NCBI RefSeq assembly: GCF_014904705.1
Contig: NZ_JACZCQ010000004.1
Span: 1 to 64,000, forward strand
DNA: 64,000 nucleotides
Origin: Nisaea sediminum
Lineage (GTDB): Bacteria; Pseudomonadota; Alphaproteobacteria; Thalassobaculales; Thalassobaculaceae
Direction of reading: 5' to 3'
Shown here: positions 57,018-64,000 of the stretch, one piece after another
Position numbering within the stretch: the stretch's first letter is position 1
How the letters are laid out: every line of letters begins with the position of its first letter
Position numbers and translations under genes: made by a program
Notes under the pieces: model-generated
What the model saw: only the letters and a program-made list of their open reading frames with translations
The model's database searches: none
Told to the model about the DNA's origin: nothing

Positions 57018-58289
57018 ATGTCGCAACTGACAGATGACTGCTTCGCCTTCGGCGGCAAGCTGATTCCCGTCGCCGACGCGCTCGCCCGCTTTCGCGAGAT
57101 CCTGACCCCGGTGGTCGATCCGGAGGAGGTGGTGCTCGGCGCCGCGCTCGGTCGCATCCTGGTCGAGGACGTCGTCGCCAGCCGGTCGGTGCCGCCGCAC
57201 GACAATTCCGCCGTGGACGGCTATGCGGTCTTTTTCGACGATCTCTCGCCCGACGCGGAGACCGTTCTGCCGGTGGCAGCGACAGTCGCTGCCGGTCATC
57301 CGCACACAGCGCCCCAACAGCACGGAACCGCCATCCGGATCTATACCGGCGCGCCGATGCCCGCAGGCGAAAACGGCGCCGGCCCGGACACGGTGCTGAT
57401 GCAGGAGGATTGCCGGAGCGACGGCGATCACGTCGTCATCCCGCCCGGTATCAAACGCGGCGCCAACCGTCGCTTCGCAGGGGAAGACATCTCGGAAGGC
57501 AACCGCATCCTCGAAGCCGGGGTCCGGCTCAGGCCGCAGGATATCGGGCTGGCCGCGGCGACCGGGCTGACAAGCCTGCCGGTTTACAAGCCGCTGCGCG
57601 TGGCGATCTTCTCGACCGGCGACGAAATCCGCGAACCCGGCACCGAAGCTCCCTCGGGCACGGTCTACGATTCGAACCGGCACACCCTGGCGGCCCTGCT
57701 ACGCGGAATCGGCGCGGAGGTGGTCGACATGGGGATCCTTCCAGACCGGCTTGAAGATATCCGCGGCGGGCTGGCCGGGGCCGCGAGCGAAGCGGACATG
57801 ATCCTCACCTCGGGCGGGGTCTCGAGCGGCGGCGAGGACCATGTGAAAGCCGCCGTCGAAGCCCTCGGTTCGCTGCATTTCTGGCGGCTCGCGATCAAGC
57901 CGGGCCGCCCCGTGGCACTGGGCCAGATCGGCCGCACGCCATTCGTCGGGCTTCCCGGCAATCCGGTCGCCGTGATGGTCACCTTCCTGCGCGTCGCCCG
58001 CCCGCTGATCGAACTCTTGTCCGGCGCCCGACCGAGTGCCCCCGAACTCTTCCCGGTCCGTGCCGCCTTCGACTACAAGAAGAAGCTCGACCGGCGGGAA
58101 TATGTTCGCGTCACACTGCGCCGGAACGGCGACGGCGTGCTGGAAGCGGAAAAGTTCGAGCGTGACGGCGCCGGAGTGCTTAGCTCTATGGTAGCCGCCG
58201 ACGGGCTGGTGGAGCTGCCCGAGAGCTGCACCCGGATCGAAGCCGGCGATATTGTTGATTACCTGCCCTTCAGCGAGGTTGGCCTGTGA
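57018..58289 (+). CDS. moeA: Molybdopterin molybdenumtransferase MoeA
   Basis: 423 aa. Inserts molybdate into adenylylated molybdopterin. Domains are in order: VPPHDNSAVDGYAVFFDD near residue 58, IYTGAPMPAGENG, the MPT-binding IFSTGDEIREPG (about 198), TSGGVSSGGEDHVK and GLPGNPVAVMVTF (about 313), then the C-terminal domain IV. Starts with ATG shortly after mobB and overlaps the moaD start by 4 bases (GTGA). Confidence 0.96.
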   Translation: MSQLTDDCFAFGGKLIPVADALARFREILTPVVDPEEVVLGAALGRILVEDVVASRSVPPHDNSAVDGYAVFFDDLSPDAETVLPVAATVAAGHPHTAPQQHGTAIRIYTGAPMPAGENGAGPDTVLMQEDCRSDGDHVVIPPGIKRGANRRFAGEDISEGNRILEAGVRLRPQDIGLAAATGLTSLPVYKPLRVAIFSTGDEIREPGTEAPSGTVYDSNRHTLAALLRGIGAEVVDMGILPDRLEDIRGGLAGAASEADMILTSGGVSSGGEDHVKAAVEALGSLHFWRLAIKPGRPVALGQIGRTPFVGLPGNPVAVMVTFLRVARPLIELLSGARPSAPELFPVRAAFDYKKKLDRREYVRVTLRRNGDGVLEAEKFERDGAGVLSSMVAADGLVELPESCTRIEAGDIVDYLPFSEVGL

Positions 58290-58537
58290 AGATTCTCTAT
58301 TTCGCCTGGATGCGCGGCAAGACCGGTATCGGAGAGGAAGACGTCACTCCGCCTGCCGAGGTGACCGACGTCGCCGGCCTCGTCGCATGGCTGAAGACAC
58401 GCGGGCCGGGATTCGAGGATGCCTTTCAGAACATGGAAGTCGTCCGCGCCGCCGTGAACCAGGAATTCGTCGAACTCGACGCGCCGGTGAAAGCCGGAGA
58501 CGAGGTCGCCTTCTTCCCGCCGGTCACCGGAGGCTGA
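58286..58537 (+). CDS. moaD: Molybdopterin synthase small subunit MoaD
   Basis: 83 aa ubiquitin-like sulfur carrier. Begins MKILYFAWMRGKTGIGEE and ends FFPPVTGG, the C-terminal Gly-Gly that is thiocarboxylated. GTG start overlapping the moeA stop. With MoaE downstream it forms molybdopterin synthase, converting cPMP to molybdopterin. Confidence 0.95.
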   Translation: MKILYFAWMRGKTGIGEEDVTPPAEVTDVAGLVAWLKTRGPGFEDAFQNMEVVRAAVNQEFVELDAPVKAGDEVAFFPPVTGG

Positions 58538-58541
58538 GGCG

Positions 58542-58988
58542 ATGATCCGGGTCCAGAAGGAGGATTTCGATCTGGGCGAGGAGCTTCGCGCACTCGGCGC
58601 CGGCAATCACAATATCGGCGGCATCACCAGCTTCGTCGGTCTCGTCCGTGACATGGCGGGCGGCGAGCATGTCGGCGCGATGACGCTCGAGCACTATCCC
58701 GGCATGACCGAGAAGATGCTGGAGAAGATCGAGGCCGAGGCGAACGAGCGCTGGCCGCTCGAGGCCAGCCTGATCATCCACCGTTATGGACGGATGGAAC
58801 CAGGCGAGCAGATCGTGCTGGTCGCCTGCGCCTCCCCGCACCGCGAGGCCGCGTTCGAGGCCTGCCATTTCCTGATCGACTGGCTGAAGACCAGGGCGCC
58901 CTTCTGGAAGCTGGAGGAGAAGGACAGCGGCGCCGCCTGGGTGGACGCCAAAGCGAGCGATGACGACGCCGCGGCGAAGTGGGATTGA
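58542..58988 (+). CDS. moaE: Molybdopterin synthase catalytic subunit MoaE
   Basis: 148 aa. Features: GGITSFVGLVRDMAGGEHVG with the conserved Phe-x-Gly-x-x-Arg, LEHYPGMTEKMLEKI, the HRYGRMEPGEQIVLVACASPHRE core, and the active-site lysines in LKTRAPFWKLEEK. It starts 4 bases after moaD. Ends the molybdopterin run. Confidence 0.96.
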   Translation: MIRVQKEDFDLGEELRALGAGNHNIGGITSFVGLVRDMAGGEHVGAMTLEHYPGMTEKMLEKIEAEANERWPLEASLIIHRYGRMEPGEQIVLVACASPHREAAFEACHFLIDWLKTRAPFWKLEEKDSGAAWVDAKASDDDAAAKWD

Positions 58989-59304
58989 CGGCCCGAACTC
59001 GCCGCACTTCGGCACAAACGATGTCGTTTTCGAAGCAATTTTCATCGCTGCCGAACAAGGTTGTGCAGTCCAAGCTATACGTATGAAATAGCAAGTTAAA
59101 TTTCCATTTTTCCCATGCCCTGACTGCATGCGGCCTATGCAAAAAACGCAATTGCTGCAACGCGCCCTCTCGACGATACGGGACGCGGCAATTGAACGGG
59201 CCGTCGGGCCGCCTGCGTTACCCCGCAGACGGCCTTTGCTCTTCCCGGAGCAGCTCACGCCCGTCGCCGGACGAGAACCGACGATGTGGCAGGGAGACCG
59301 GGCG

Positions 59305-59670
59305 ATGGGCATTCGCTTGGAAGAGCGCGATTTGCTTGACGTGGCCGTCGAACACGGCCTCGAGGATTACCCGTTCTGGGCAGGTGCCGAGCGCCGCATC
59401 ACCGACGCGGATATCGATCGTGCGCTCGCCGAAGAGCGCTTCATTGCTCCCGACGACAATCGCGACCCGAACACGCCGATGAGCGCGGAAGAGCATGCAG
59501 CCCGCGTCGCCTGGCTGGTCCGGCACGGCGACTTCCGCCGCATGAGCCTGGTCTTCCGCAACGGGCGTCTCTGCGACGGCAACCACCGTTTCGCGGCCTG
59601 CCTCTATGCCGGGATCGAGCGCATCCGCTGCGTCTTCATGGAAAGCGACGCACTCGCCGCCGCCGCCTGA
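59305..59670 (+). CDS. Conserved-looking small protein with a DGNHRF motif
   Basis: 121 aa soluble protein starting at an ATG with AGGGAG eight bases upstream; longer in-frame starts (59128, 59284) lack ribosome sites. The C-terminal FRNGRLCDGNHRFAACLYAG resembles the ParB/sulfiredoxin-type DG(H/N)HR motif found in ParB-like nucleotide-binding proteins. The rest (TDADIDRALAEERFIAPDDN) is unassigned. Function unknown; the ParB-like reading is inference. Confidence 0.65.
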   Translation: MGIRLEERDLLDVAVEHGLEDYPFWAGAERRITDADIDRALAEERFIAPDDNRDPNTPMSAEEHAARVAWLVRHGDFRRMSLVFRNGRLCDGNHRFAACLYAGIERIRCVFMESDALAAAA

Positions 59671-59751
59671 TCCCTCGCCGCCTCACTCCGTGTTGTGAGT
59701 GCCGCCGGGACAGCGCTAGACTCCGTCCAGTTCCAGTCGTCGGAGTTCCCC

Positions 59752-60108
59752 ATGATCGGTGCCATTACCCTTCTGCTCGGATGTCAGCTTCTGGGTGAGC
59801 TCTTCATCGCGGCCACCGGCCTGCCATTGCCCGGCCCGGTCGTCGGCATGGTCATCCTCTTCACCGGGCTGATGATCCGCGGCGGCATTCCGGAAACCGT
59901 GGCGAAGGTCTCCGATACCCTGCTCCGCAATCTCTCTCTGCTTTTCGTCCCCGCCGGCGTCGGGGTCATGCTCCACCTCTCCCTGATCGAACGCGAGTGG
60001 GTTGGCGTCACGGCCGCCCTGATCGGCAGCAGTGCGATCACCATTCTGTTTACCGCCCTCGTCATGATCGCCCTCAAGAAACTCTCGCGGGTCGGGGGAG
60101 AGGAGTGA
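59752..60108 (+). CDS. CidA/LrgA family protein
   Basis: 118 aa with four hydrophobic helices, matching CidA/LrgA: GAITLLLGCQLLGELFIAAT, LPGPVVGMVILFTGLMIRGG and LLFVPAGVGVMLHLSLIEREW. It partners with the LrgB-like gene. CidA/LrgA-CidB/LrgB pairs control murein hydrolase activity or, in other bacteria, transport pyruvate or glycolate. CGGAG precedes the ATG. The in-frame upstream start at 59695 would add a non-hydrophobic segment. Confidence 0.9.
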   Translation: MIGAITLLLGCQLLGELFIAATGLPLPGPVVGMVILFTGLMIRGGIPETVAKVSDTLLRNLSLLFVPAGVGVMLHLSLIEREWVGVTAALIGSSAITILFTALVMIALKKLSRVGGEE

Positions 60109-60827
60109 TGGACGGAAATTTCAGCGATATCTGGGTCTACCTCTCGGCGAGCCCGCTGCTGCACCTGTTTCTGACCCTGCTGGCCTATCTCGGCGGTCAG
60201 AAACTCTACGAACGGCTCGGCATGCACCCGCTGGTCAATCCGGTGCTGCTCGCGGTGATCGTGCTCGTCGTCATCCTCACCGTCACCCGGACGCCCTATC
60301 TCGTCTATTTCGAGGGCGCTCAGTTCGTGCATTTCCTGCTCGGCCCGGCGACGGTGGCCCTGGCTCTGCCGCTCTACCGGCAGGTCGCGCGGGTCCGCAA
60401 ATCGCTGGTGTCGATTCTGTTCAGCGTGATCTTCGGCTCGGTGCTCGCCACCGGAAGCGCCCTCGCCATCGCCTGGGCCTTCGGCGTTTCCGAGGCCACG
60501 CTCATCTCGATCGCGCCGAAATCGGTGACCACGCCGGTCGCCATGGGTATCAGCGAGAAGCTTGGCGGCCTGCCCTCGCTGACCGCCGTCTTCGTCATCC
60601 TGACCGGCATCATCGGCGCGATGATCGGCCCGCTCGTGCTCAATATCTTCCGCATCAAGGACTGGTCGGCGCGCGGCTTCGCCATCGGCGTCGCGGCGCA
60701 TGGGATCGGGACCGCGCGGGCGATGCAGGTCAGCGAGGTCGCCGGTGCCTTCTCCGGCCTCGCCATGGGGCTGAACGCACTGGCGACCGCGATCCTGCTG
60801 CCGCTGCTCTGGCGGCTGTTTTTCTAA
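60108..60827 (+). CDS. LrgB/CidB family protein
   Basis: 239 aa multi-helix membrane protein. Family signatures: LGMHPLVNPVLLAVIV, FLLGPATVALALPLY, SVTTPVAMGISEKLGGLPSL and AAHGIGTARAMQVSEVAGAFSG. Its ATG overlaps the LrgA stop (TGATG), as is usual for the pair; a GGAG lies just upstream. Likely acts with the LrgA-like protein as a membrane export or metabolite transport unit. Confidence 0.93.
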   Translation: MDGNFSDIWVYLSASPLLHLFLTLLAYLGGQKLYERLGMHPLVNPVLLAVIVLVVILTVTRTPYLVYFEGAQFVHFLLGPATVALALPLYRQVARVRKSLVSILFSVIFGSVLATGSALAIAWAFGVSEATLISIAPKSVTTPVAMGISEKLGGLPSLTAVFVILTGIIGAMIGPLVLNIFRIKDWSARGFAIGVAAHGIGTARAMQVSEVAGAFSGLAMGLNALATAILLPLLWRLFF

Positions 60828-60914
60828 ACTGTCTCCCAGGCGCCCATACGCGGGCCTTTGAACGGCGCTTGGGGACAAGACACAGGCGATCGAAAGGCAT
60901 AGTCTCCGTCCGCC

Positions 60915-61916
60915 ATGACCGATACGACCGCTTCCCCACTCGACCGCCCGAGCTTCGGCATCGCCTTCATCCTCGTCGGGATGCTGGCGATCTCGATCAA
61001 CGACATGCTGATCAAGCAGCTCTCCGGCGGATACCCGCTGCACCAGATGGTTTTCACACGCTCGGCGATCGGGATCGCCTTCAGCCTGGTGATCGTGCAG
61101 TTCGAGGGCGGATGGCAGATTCTGAAGACAAACCGGCCGGGCCTCCACGCGTTGCGCGGGCTGCTGGTCGTGATCGCCAATATGTCCTATTTCGCCGCGC
61201 TTGCCGTCCTGCCGCTGGCCGACGCGACCGCCCTCTTCTTCGCCGCACCGCTCTTCATCACCCTGCTGTCGATCCCGGTGCTCAGGGAAAAGGTCGGTCC
61301 GTTCCGCCTCGGCGCCGTTCTCGTCGGCTTCATCGGCGTGGTGATCATGCAGCGCCCCTGGGCCAGTCCCGAGGATCTCGGCGTCAGCCGCCTGGTCCTC
61401 GTGCTTCCTGTGATTTCAGCGATCACCTATGCCGGGATGCAGATCATGACCCGCAAGCTGGGCATGAGCAGCAAGCCGTCGGCGCTGGCCGTCTATATCC
61501 AGACCATGTTTCTCCTGGTGGCGGGTCTCTTCTGGGTTTTCGCCGGGGACGGGCGCTTTGCGGCGGGAACCGACAACGAAAGCCTGGTCTTCCTGCTGCG
61601 CGCCTGGGTCTGGCCGGAAGGCGTGGATTTCTGGCTCTTCATCGGCCTCGGATTCAATTCGGCCGCCGTTGCCTATTGCCTCTCGGCCGCCTACCGCTCT
61701 GCCGATGCCGCGATCATTGCCCCGTTCGAATATACCGGCCTTTTGCTCGCCGTGTTCTGGGGCTGGACGATCTGGGGCGATATTCCAGGGCTCGAGGTCC
61801 AGGCCGGGATCGTGCTGATCATGGGATCCGGCCTCTTCGTCTTCCTGCGCGAGCGTCAGCGCAACCGCCCGCTCGCAAGCGATCCGCCGCGCGGCACCGG
61901 GGCAACGCGGCGCTAG
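60915..61916 (+). CDS. EamA/DMT superfamily transporter
   Basis: 333 aa with ten predicted helices and two EamA repeats (about 18-150 and 175-318). Typical elements: AISINDMLIKQLSGGYPL, ADATALFFAAPLFITLLS in the first half and ADAAIIAPFEYTGLLLAVFWGW in the second. Such carriers export metabolites or amino acids; substrate unknown. It follows the Lrg pair on the same strand after 87 bases. Confidence 0.92.
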   Translation: MTDTTASPLDRPSFGIAFILVGMLAISINDMLIKQLSGGYPLHQMVFTRSAIGIAFSLVIVQFEGGWQILKTNRPGLHALRGLLVVIANMSYFAALAVLPLADATALFFAAPLFITLLSIPVLREKVGPFRLGAVLVGFIGVVIMQRPWASPEDLGVSRLVLVLPVISAITYAGMQIMTRKLGMSSKPSALAVYIQTMFLLVAGLFWVFAGDGRFAAGTDNESLVFLLRAWVWPEGVDFWLFIGLGFNSAAVAYCLSAAYRSADAAIIAPFEYTGLLLAVFWGWTIWGDIPGLEVQAGIVLIMGSGLFVFLRERQRNRPLASDPPRGTGATRR

Positions 61917-61922
61917 CCGGAC

Positions 61923-62519
61923 TCAGAGGCCTCGGACCCAGAACTGCATCGGTTTCGCGGTTTCCTCCGCTTGGTCGATGTCCCGCCAGGAGAAATCGGT
62001 GATCAATCCCGCGACCTTGCGGTAGCCGAGATGGGTCCAGACCGGATCGAGCGGCGGGATCGCCGGGTCGCGGAGCGGATGATTCGCCGGACGCACGACT
62101 CCGCAGAAGGTCTCCCAGCGGAAGCCGCCGAGATCGATCGCATGCTGGCGCCGGCGTTCGAGGAAGCTGCGGTAGAGCCCCTGTCCGCGATAGTCGGGAA
62201 GCATTACCGTCTCCGCGCCGTAGAACACCTGCTCCGGCGGGAAATCCGAACCGCGGAACGGCGCGATCAGTTCGTCGTGCTCGGACAGAAGCGGCATGCC
62301 GGTCGAGACCCCGACGATCTTTTCCCCGTCGCGGGCGGCGATGACCACGGCACCTTCCGCCGCGGCGAGCTTGGATATGTAGCGGCGCTCCCACGTCTCG
62401 GTCCCGTCATAGAGATAGGGCCATTCGCGGAACACCCTGATCCGCAGCGCGGCGACCTGCTCGACGGCCCCCTCGAATTCGGCGGAGCCCGGCGTCAGTG
62501 TCAGAAAGTCGATGCTCAT
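61923..62519 (-). CDS. GNAT family N-acetyltransferase
   Basis: 198 aa. GNAT fold: VAALRIRVFREWPYLYDG, VIAARDGEKIVGVS, VMLPDYRGQGLYRSFL (the Q/R-x-x-G-x-G/A CoA loop, partly relaxed) and LGYRKVAGLITDFSW. The chosen ATG overlaps the upstream SnoaL-like stop by 4 bases, so the two are coupled; a longer frame to 62627 has no ribosome site. Confidence 0.88.
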   Translation of the reverse strand: MSIDFLTLTPGSAEFEGAVEQVAALRIRVFREWPYLYDGTETWERRYISKLAAAEGAVVIAARDGEKIVGVSTGMPLLSEHDELIAPFRGSDFPPEQVFYGAETVMLPDYRGQGLYRSFLERRRQHAIDLGGFRWETFCGVVRPANHPLRDPAIPPLDPVWTHLGYRKVAGLITDFSWRDIDQAEETAKPMQFWVRGL

Positions 62520-62950
62520 GCGCCCTCGCCCGTGACCTGCGCGATCCAGTCCTGAAGATTGTAATAGGTCGTCACACGGGAGATTAGTCCACCGGAGATC
62601 TCGAAGAAGGTCCCGGCCGGAAGACAATAGGTCTGGCCGCTGGCGGCCGGCAGCCCTTCATCGTCGGCGAGATAGGTGCCGTTCACCGTAAACTCGGCCG
62701 CGACCCGGCTTCCATCTGCCGCTGGCATGACGACGATATCCGTCAGCTCTTCCCGGTAGCAGCGGGCCATATGGGCGCAGAACTCGGCGAACAGGTCCTT
62801 GCCGGTGCGCCGTCCGCCCTGGTTCACGTCATGCGCCACATCCTCGGTGAGGCAGGCGAGCATGCCGCCCGCGTCGCCGGCATTGAAGGCCGCGTAATAG
62901 CGCTCCACCAGAGCTTTGGCGTTCTCGGAGGATTGGGTTCCGGCTGACAT
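62516..62950 (-). CDS. SnoaL-like / ketosteroid-isomerase-related protein
   Basis: 144 aa cone-shaped fold of the NTF2-like superfamily: VERYYAAFNAGDAGGMLACLTEDVAHDVNQGG, then FAEFCAHMARCY, AEFTVNGTYLADDEGLP and RVTTYYNLQDWIAQV. Substrate unknown. The start follows AGG; a longer in-frame start at 62977 is less supported. It is co-transcribed with the GNAT gene. Confidence 0.88.
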   Translation of the reverse strand: MSAGTQSSENAKALVERYYAAFNAGDAGGMLACLTEDVAHDVNQGGRRTGKDLFAEFCAHMARCYREELTDIVVMPAADGSRVAAEFTVNGTYLADDEGLPAASGQTYCLPAGTFFEISGGLISRVTTYYNLQDWIAQVTGEGA

Positions 62951-63143
62951 GGTTTTACCTCGGACTATCGGGAACAAACGGCAATTGCGATCCGGCTTCC
63001 TTAATGAAGCCGGTGACCGCGCAAATCAATCGCGGCGATCCTAGTCCCGCATGCCGGCGCGATTTTCCTTCACCGCGACATTTATTTCGCCGCAGCGGCA
63101 CCTCCGCTTGACCTCCGGCGCATCCGGACCCTATCTCTAGCGC

Positions 63144-63537
<394 letters not shown>

Positions 63538-63562
63538 GACTTCCCGCACCGATGCCTCCGAT

Positions 63563-63580
63563 GGTGAGAGTTTTCTCACC
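63563..63580 (+). terminator. Hairpin downstream of rnpB
   Basis: GGTGAGA and TCTCACC form a 7-bp stem around GTTT, 25 bases after the RNase P RNA end. The following sequence is only weakly T-rich, so a terminator or processing role is tentative. Confidence 0.5.
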
Positions 63581-63753
63581 TATCGCAAATGCACATAGAA
63601 CAGAACAAACCAGGAACAATTTATTAATACTGGAAGCGACCGACTTTCTCTTTGCTGCTCATTTCCGGCAGAACCGCAACCGTTCAGCGAGTTCTGTTCG
63701 TTAATCTTAAATCCTTCAAAAATCACAGTAAAAACGCCACGAATACCGCAGTT

Positions 63754-63830
63754 TCCCGCCATATTCCCATTGCGCTCCAGTTTTTCCCATGATATCCCAG
63801 TATATCCCATAAGGGACCGTGCCGATCCCA
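63754..63830 (-). promoter_or_regulatory. MraZ-type operator: periodic TGGGA boxes
   Basis: Reading the minus strand, TGGGA boxes lie at 63765-63769, 63785-63789, 63795-63799, 63805-63809 and 63826-63830, with a TCCCG variant at 63754-63758. Spacing is close to multiples of 10 bases. MraZ binds direct repeats of TGGGN with a ~10-bp period in front of its own gene, so this should be the autorepressing operator of the division and cell-wall cluster. Confidence 0.7.
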
Positions 63831-63956
63831 TGCCATCTCCACGGCAGCGGCGCGCCGGCCCCGGACGGATGGACACAAGGCCGGACCGCAACGGTTCCGG
63901 CTTCTGGGTGGAACGGACTTCCGGACGCGGAAGACCGGATTGAAACGGGGGACGTC

Positions 63957-64000
63957 GTGGCAGTTTTTCTGTCCACATTCGCGAACAAGGTTGACCGGAA
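63957..64000 (+). CDS. mraZ: MraZ, N-terminal fragment (cut by the window edge)
   Basis: GTG start with GGGGG upstream; the first 14 codons read VAVFLSTFANKVDR, matching the conserved N-terminus of MraZ (FLSTF-x-NK-x-D). MraZ is the transcriptional regulator at the head of the dcw cell-division and peptidoglycan cluster, presumably continuing to the right. Only this fragment is in the window. Confidence 0.85.
   Translation, partial: MAVFLSTFANKVDR

Overview
The window is GC-rich, densely coding DNA from an alphaproteobacterial chromosome, most like Rhodospirillales. This rests on a MipZ division ATPase, a ClpS-ClpA pair, an alphaproteobacterial-type phasin, a DUF1127 protein, the gene order uvrC-pgsA-mobB-moeA-moaD-moaE, and RNase P RNA followed by the first codons of mraZ at the right edge. 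No rRNA, tRNA, IS element, prophage or CRISPR array was seen. The first ~60 bases are a C-rich low-complexity run that looks like a contig end.

Layout. 0.1-2.7 kb: a three-gene membrane operon (sterol desaturase-type hydroxylase, unknown exported protein, HTTM-DCC fusion). 2.7-8.8 kb: host-attachment-type protein, Cache chemoreceptor, an unknown gene, a structured small RNA with its own promoter and terminator, RidA-like protein, FemAB-like acyltransferase and a 62-aa excisionase-like HTH protein. 8.6-14 kb: ClpA/ClpS, phasin, and a DacA-type carboxypeptidase with SPOR domain. 14-17.6 kb: galU-ugd-phosphohexomutase sugar-nucleotide operon. 17.7-20.8 kb: DnaJ and VWA proteins, a GNAT enzyme, MipZ. 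21-23 kb: an AT-rich island with one exported orphan protein. 23-28.2 kb: an RND transporter/LolA-like/outer-membrane operon beside a divergent TetR regulator. 28.2-33.3 kb: PuuE-type deacetylase, epimerase, an HNH nuclease with a possible modified-base reader domain, a type Ic aspartate aminotransferase, a solute-binding protein. 33.4-36.9 kb: a copper-resistance operon behind a CueR-type promoter. 37-44.7 kb: GST, aldolase-SDR pair, RTX protein, a lipocalin-like gene broken at a G10 tract, MFS transporter, DUF1127, winged-helix regulator. 44.8-48.5 kb: two REP-like palindromes and an AT-rich two-gene Septu-like (PtuA/PtuB) antiphage module. 48.8-64 kb: mostly housekeeping (uvrB, Ca2+/Na+ antiporter, folB and a pteridine-reductase-like SDR, uvrC-pgsA, molybdopterin genes, LrgA/LrgB, DMT exporter, rnpB, MraZ-box array and mraZ start).

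The strongest leads beyond routine annotation are: the Septu-like pair; the HNH nuclease with a PUA/EVE-like N-terminus; the five-stem RNA at 6427-6648; clpA, which has no stop codon in any frame before its terminator; the G10 frameshift; the CueR promoter with an apparently leaderless first gene; and the periodic MraZ boxes. All functional calls are from reading the sequence; no database search was run.
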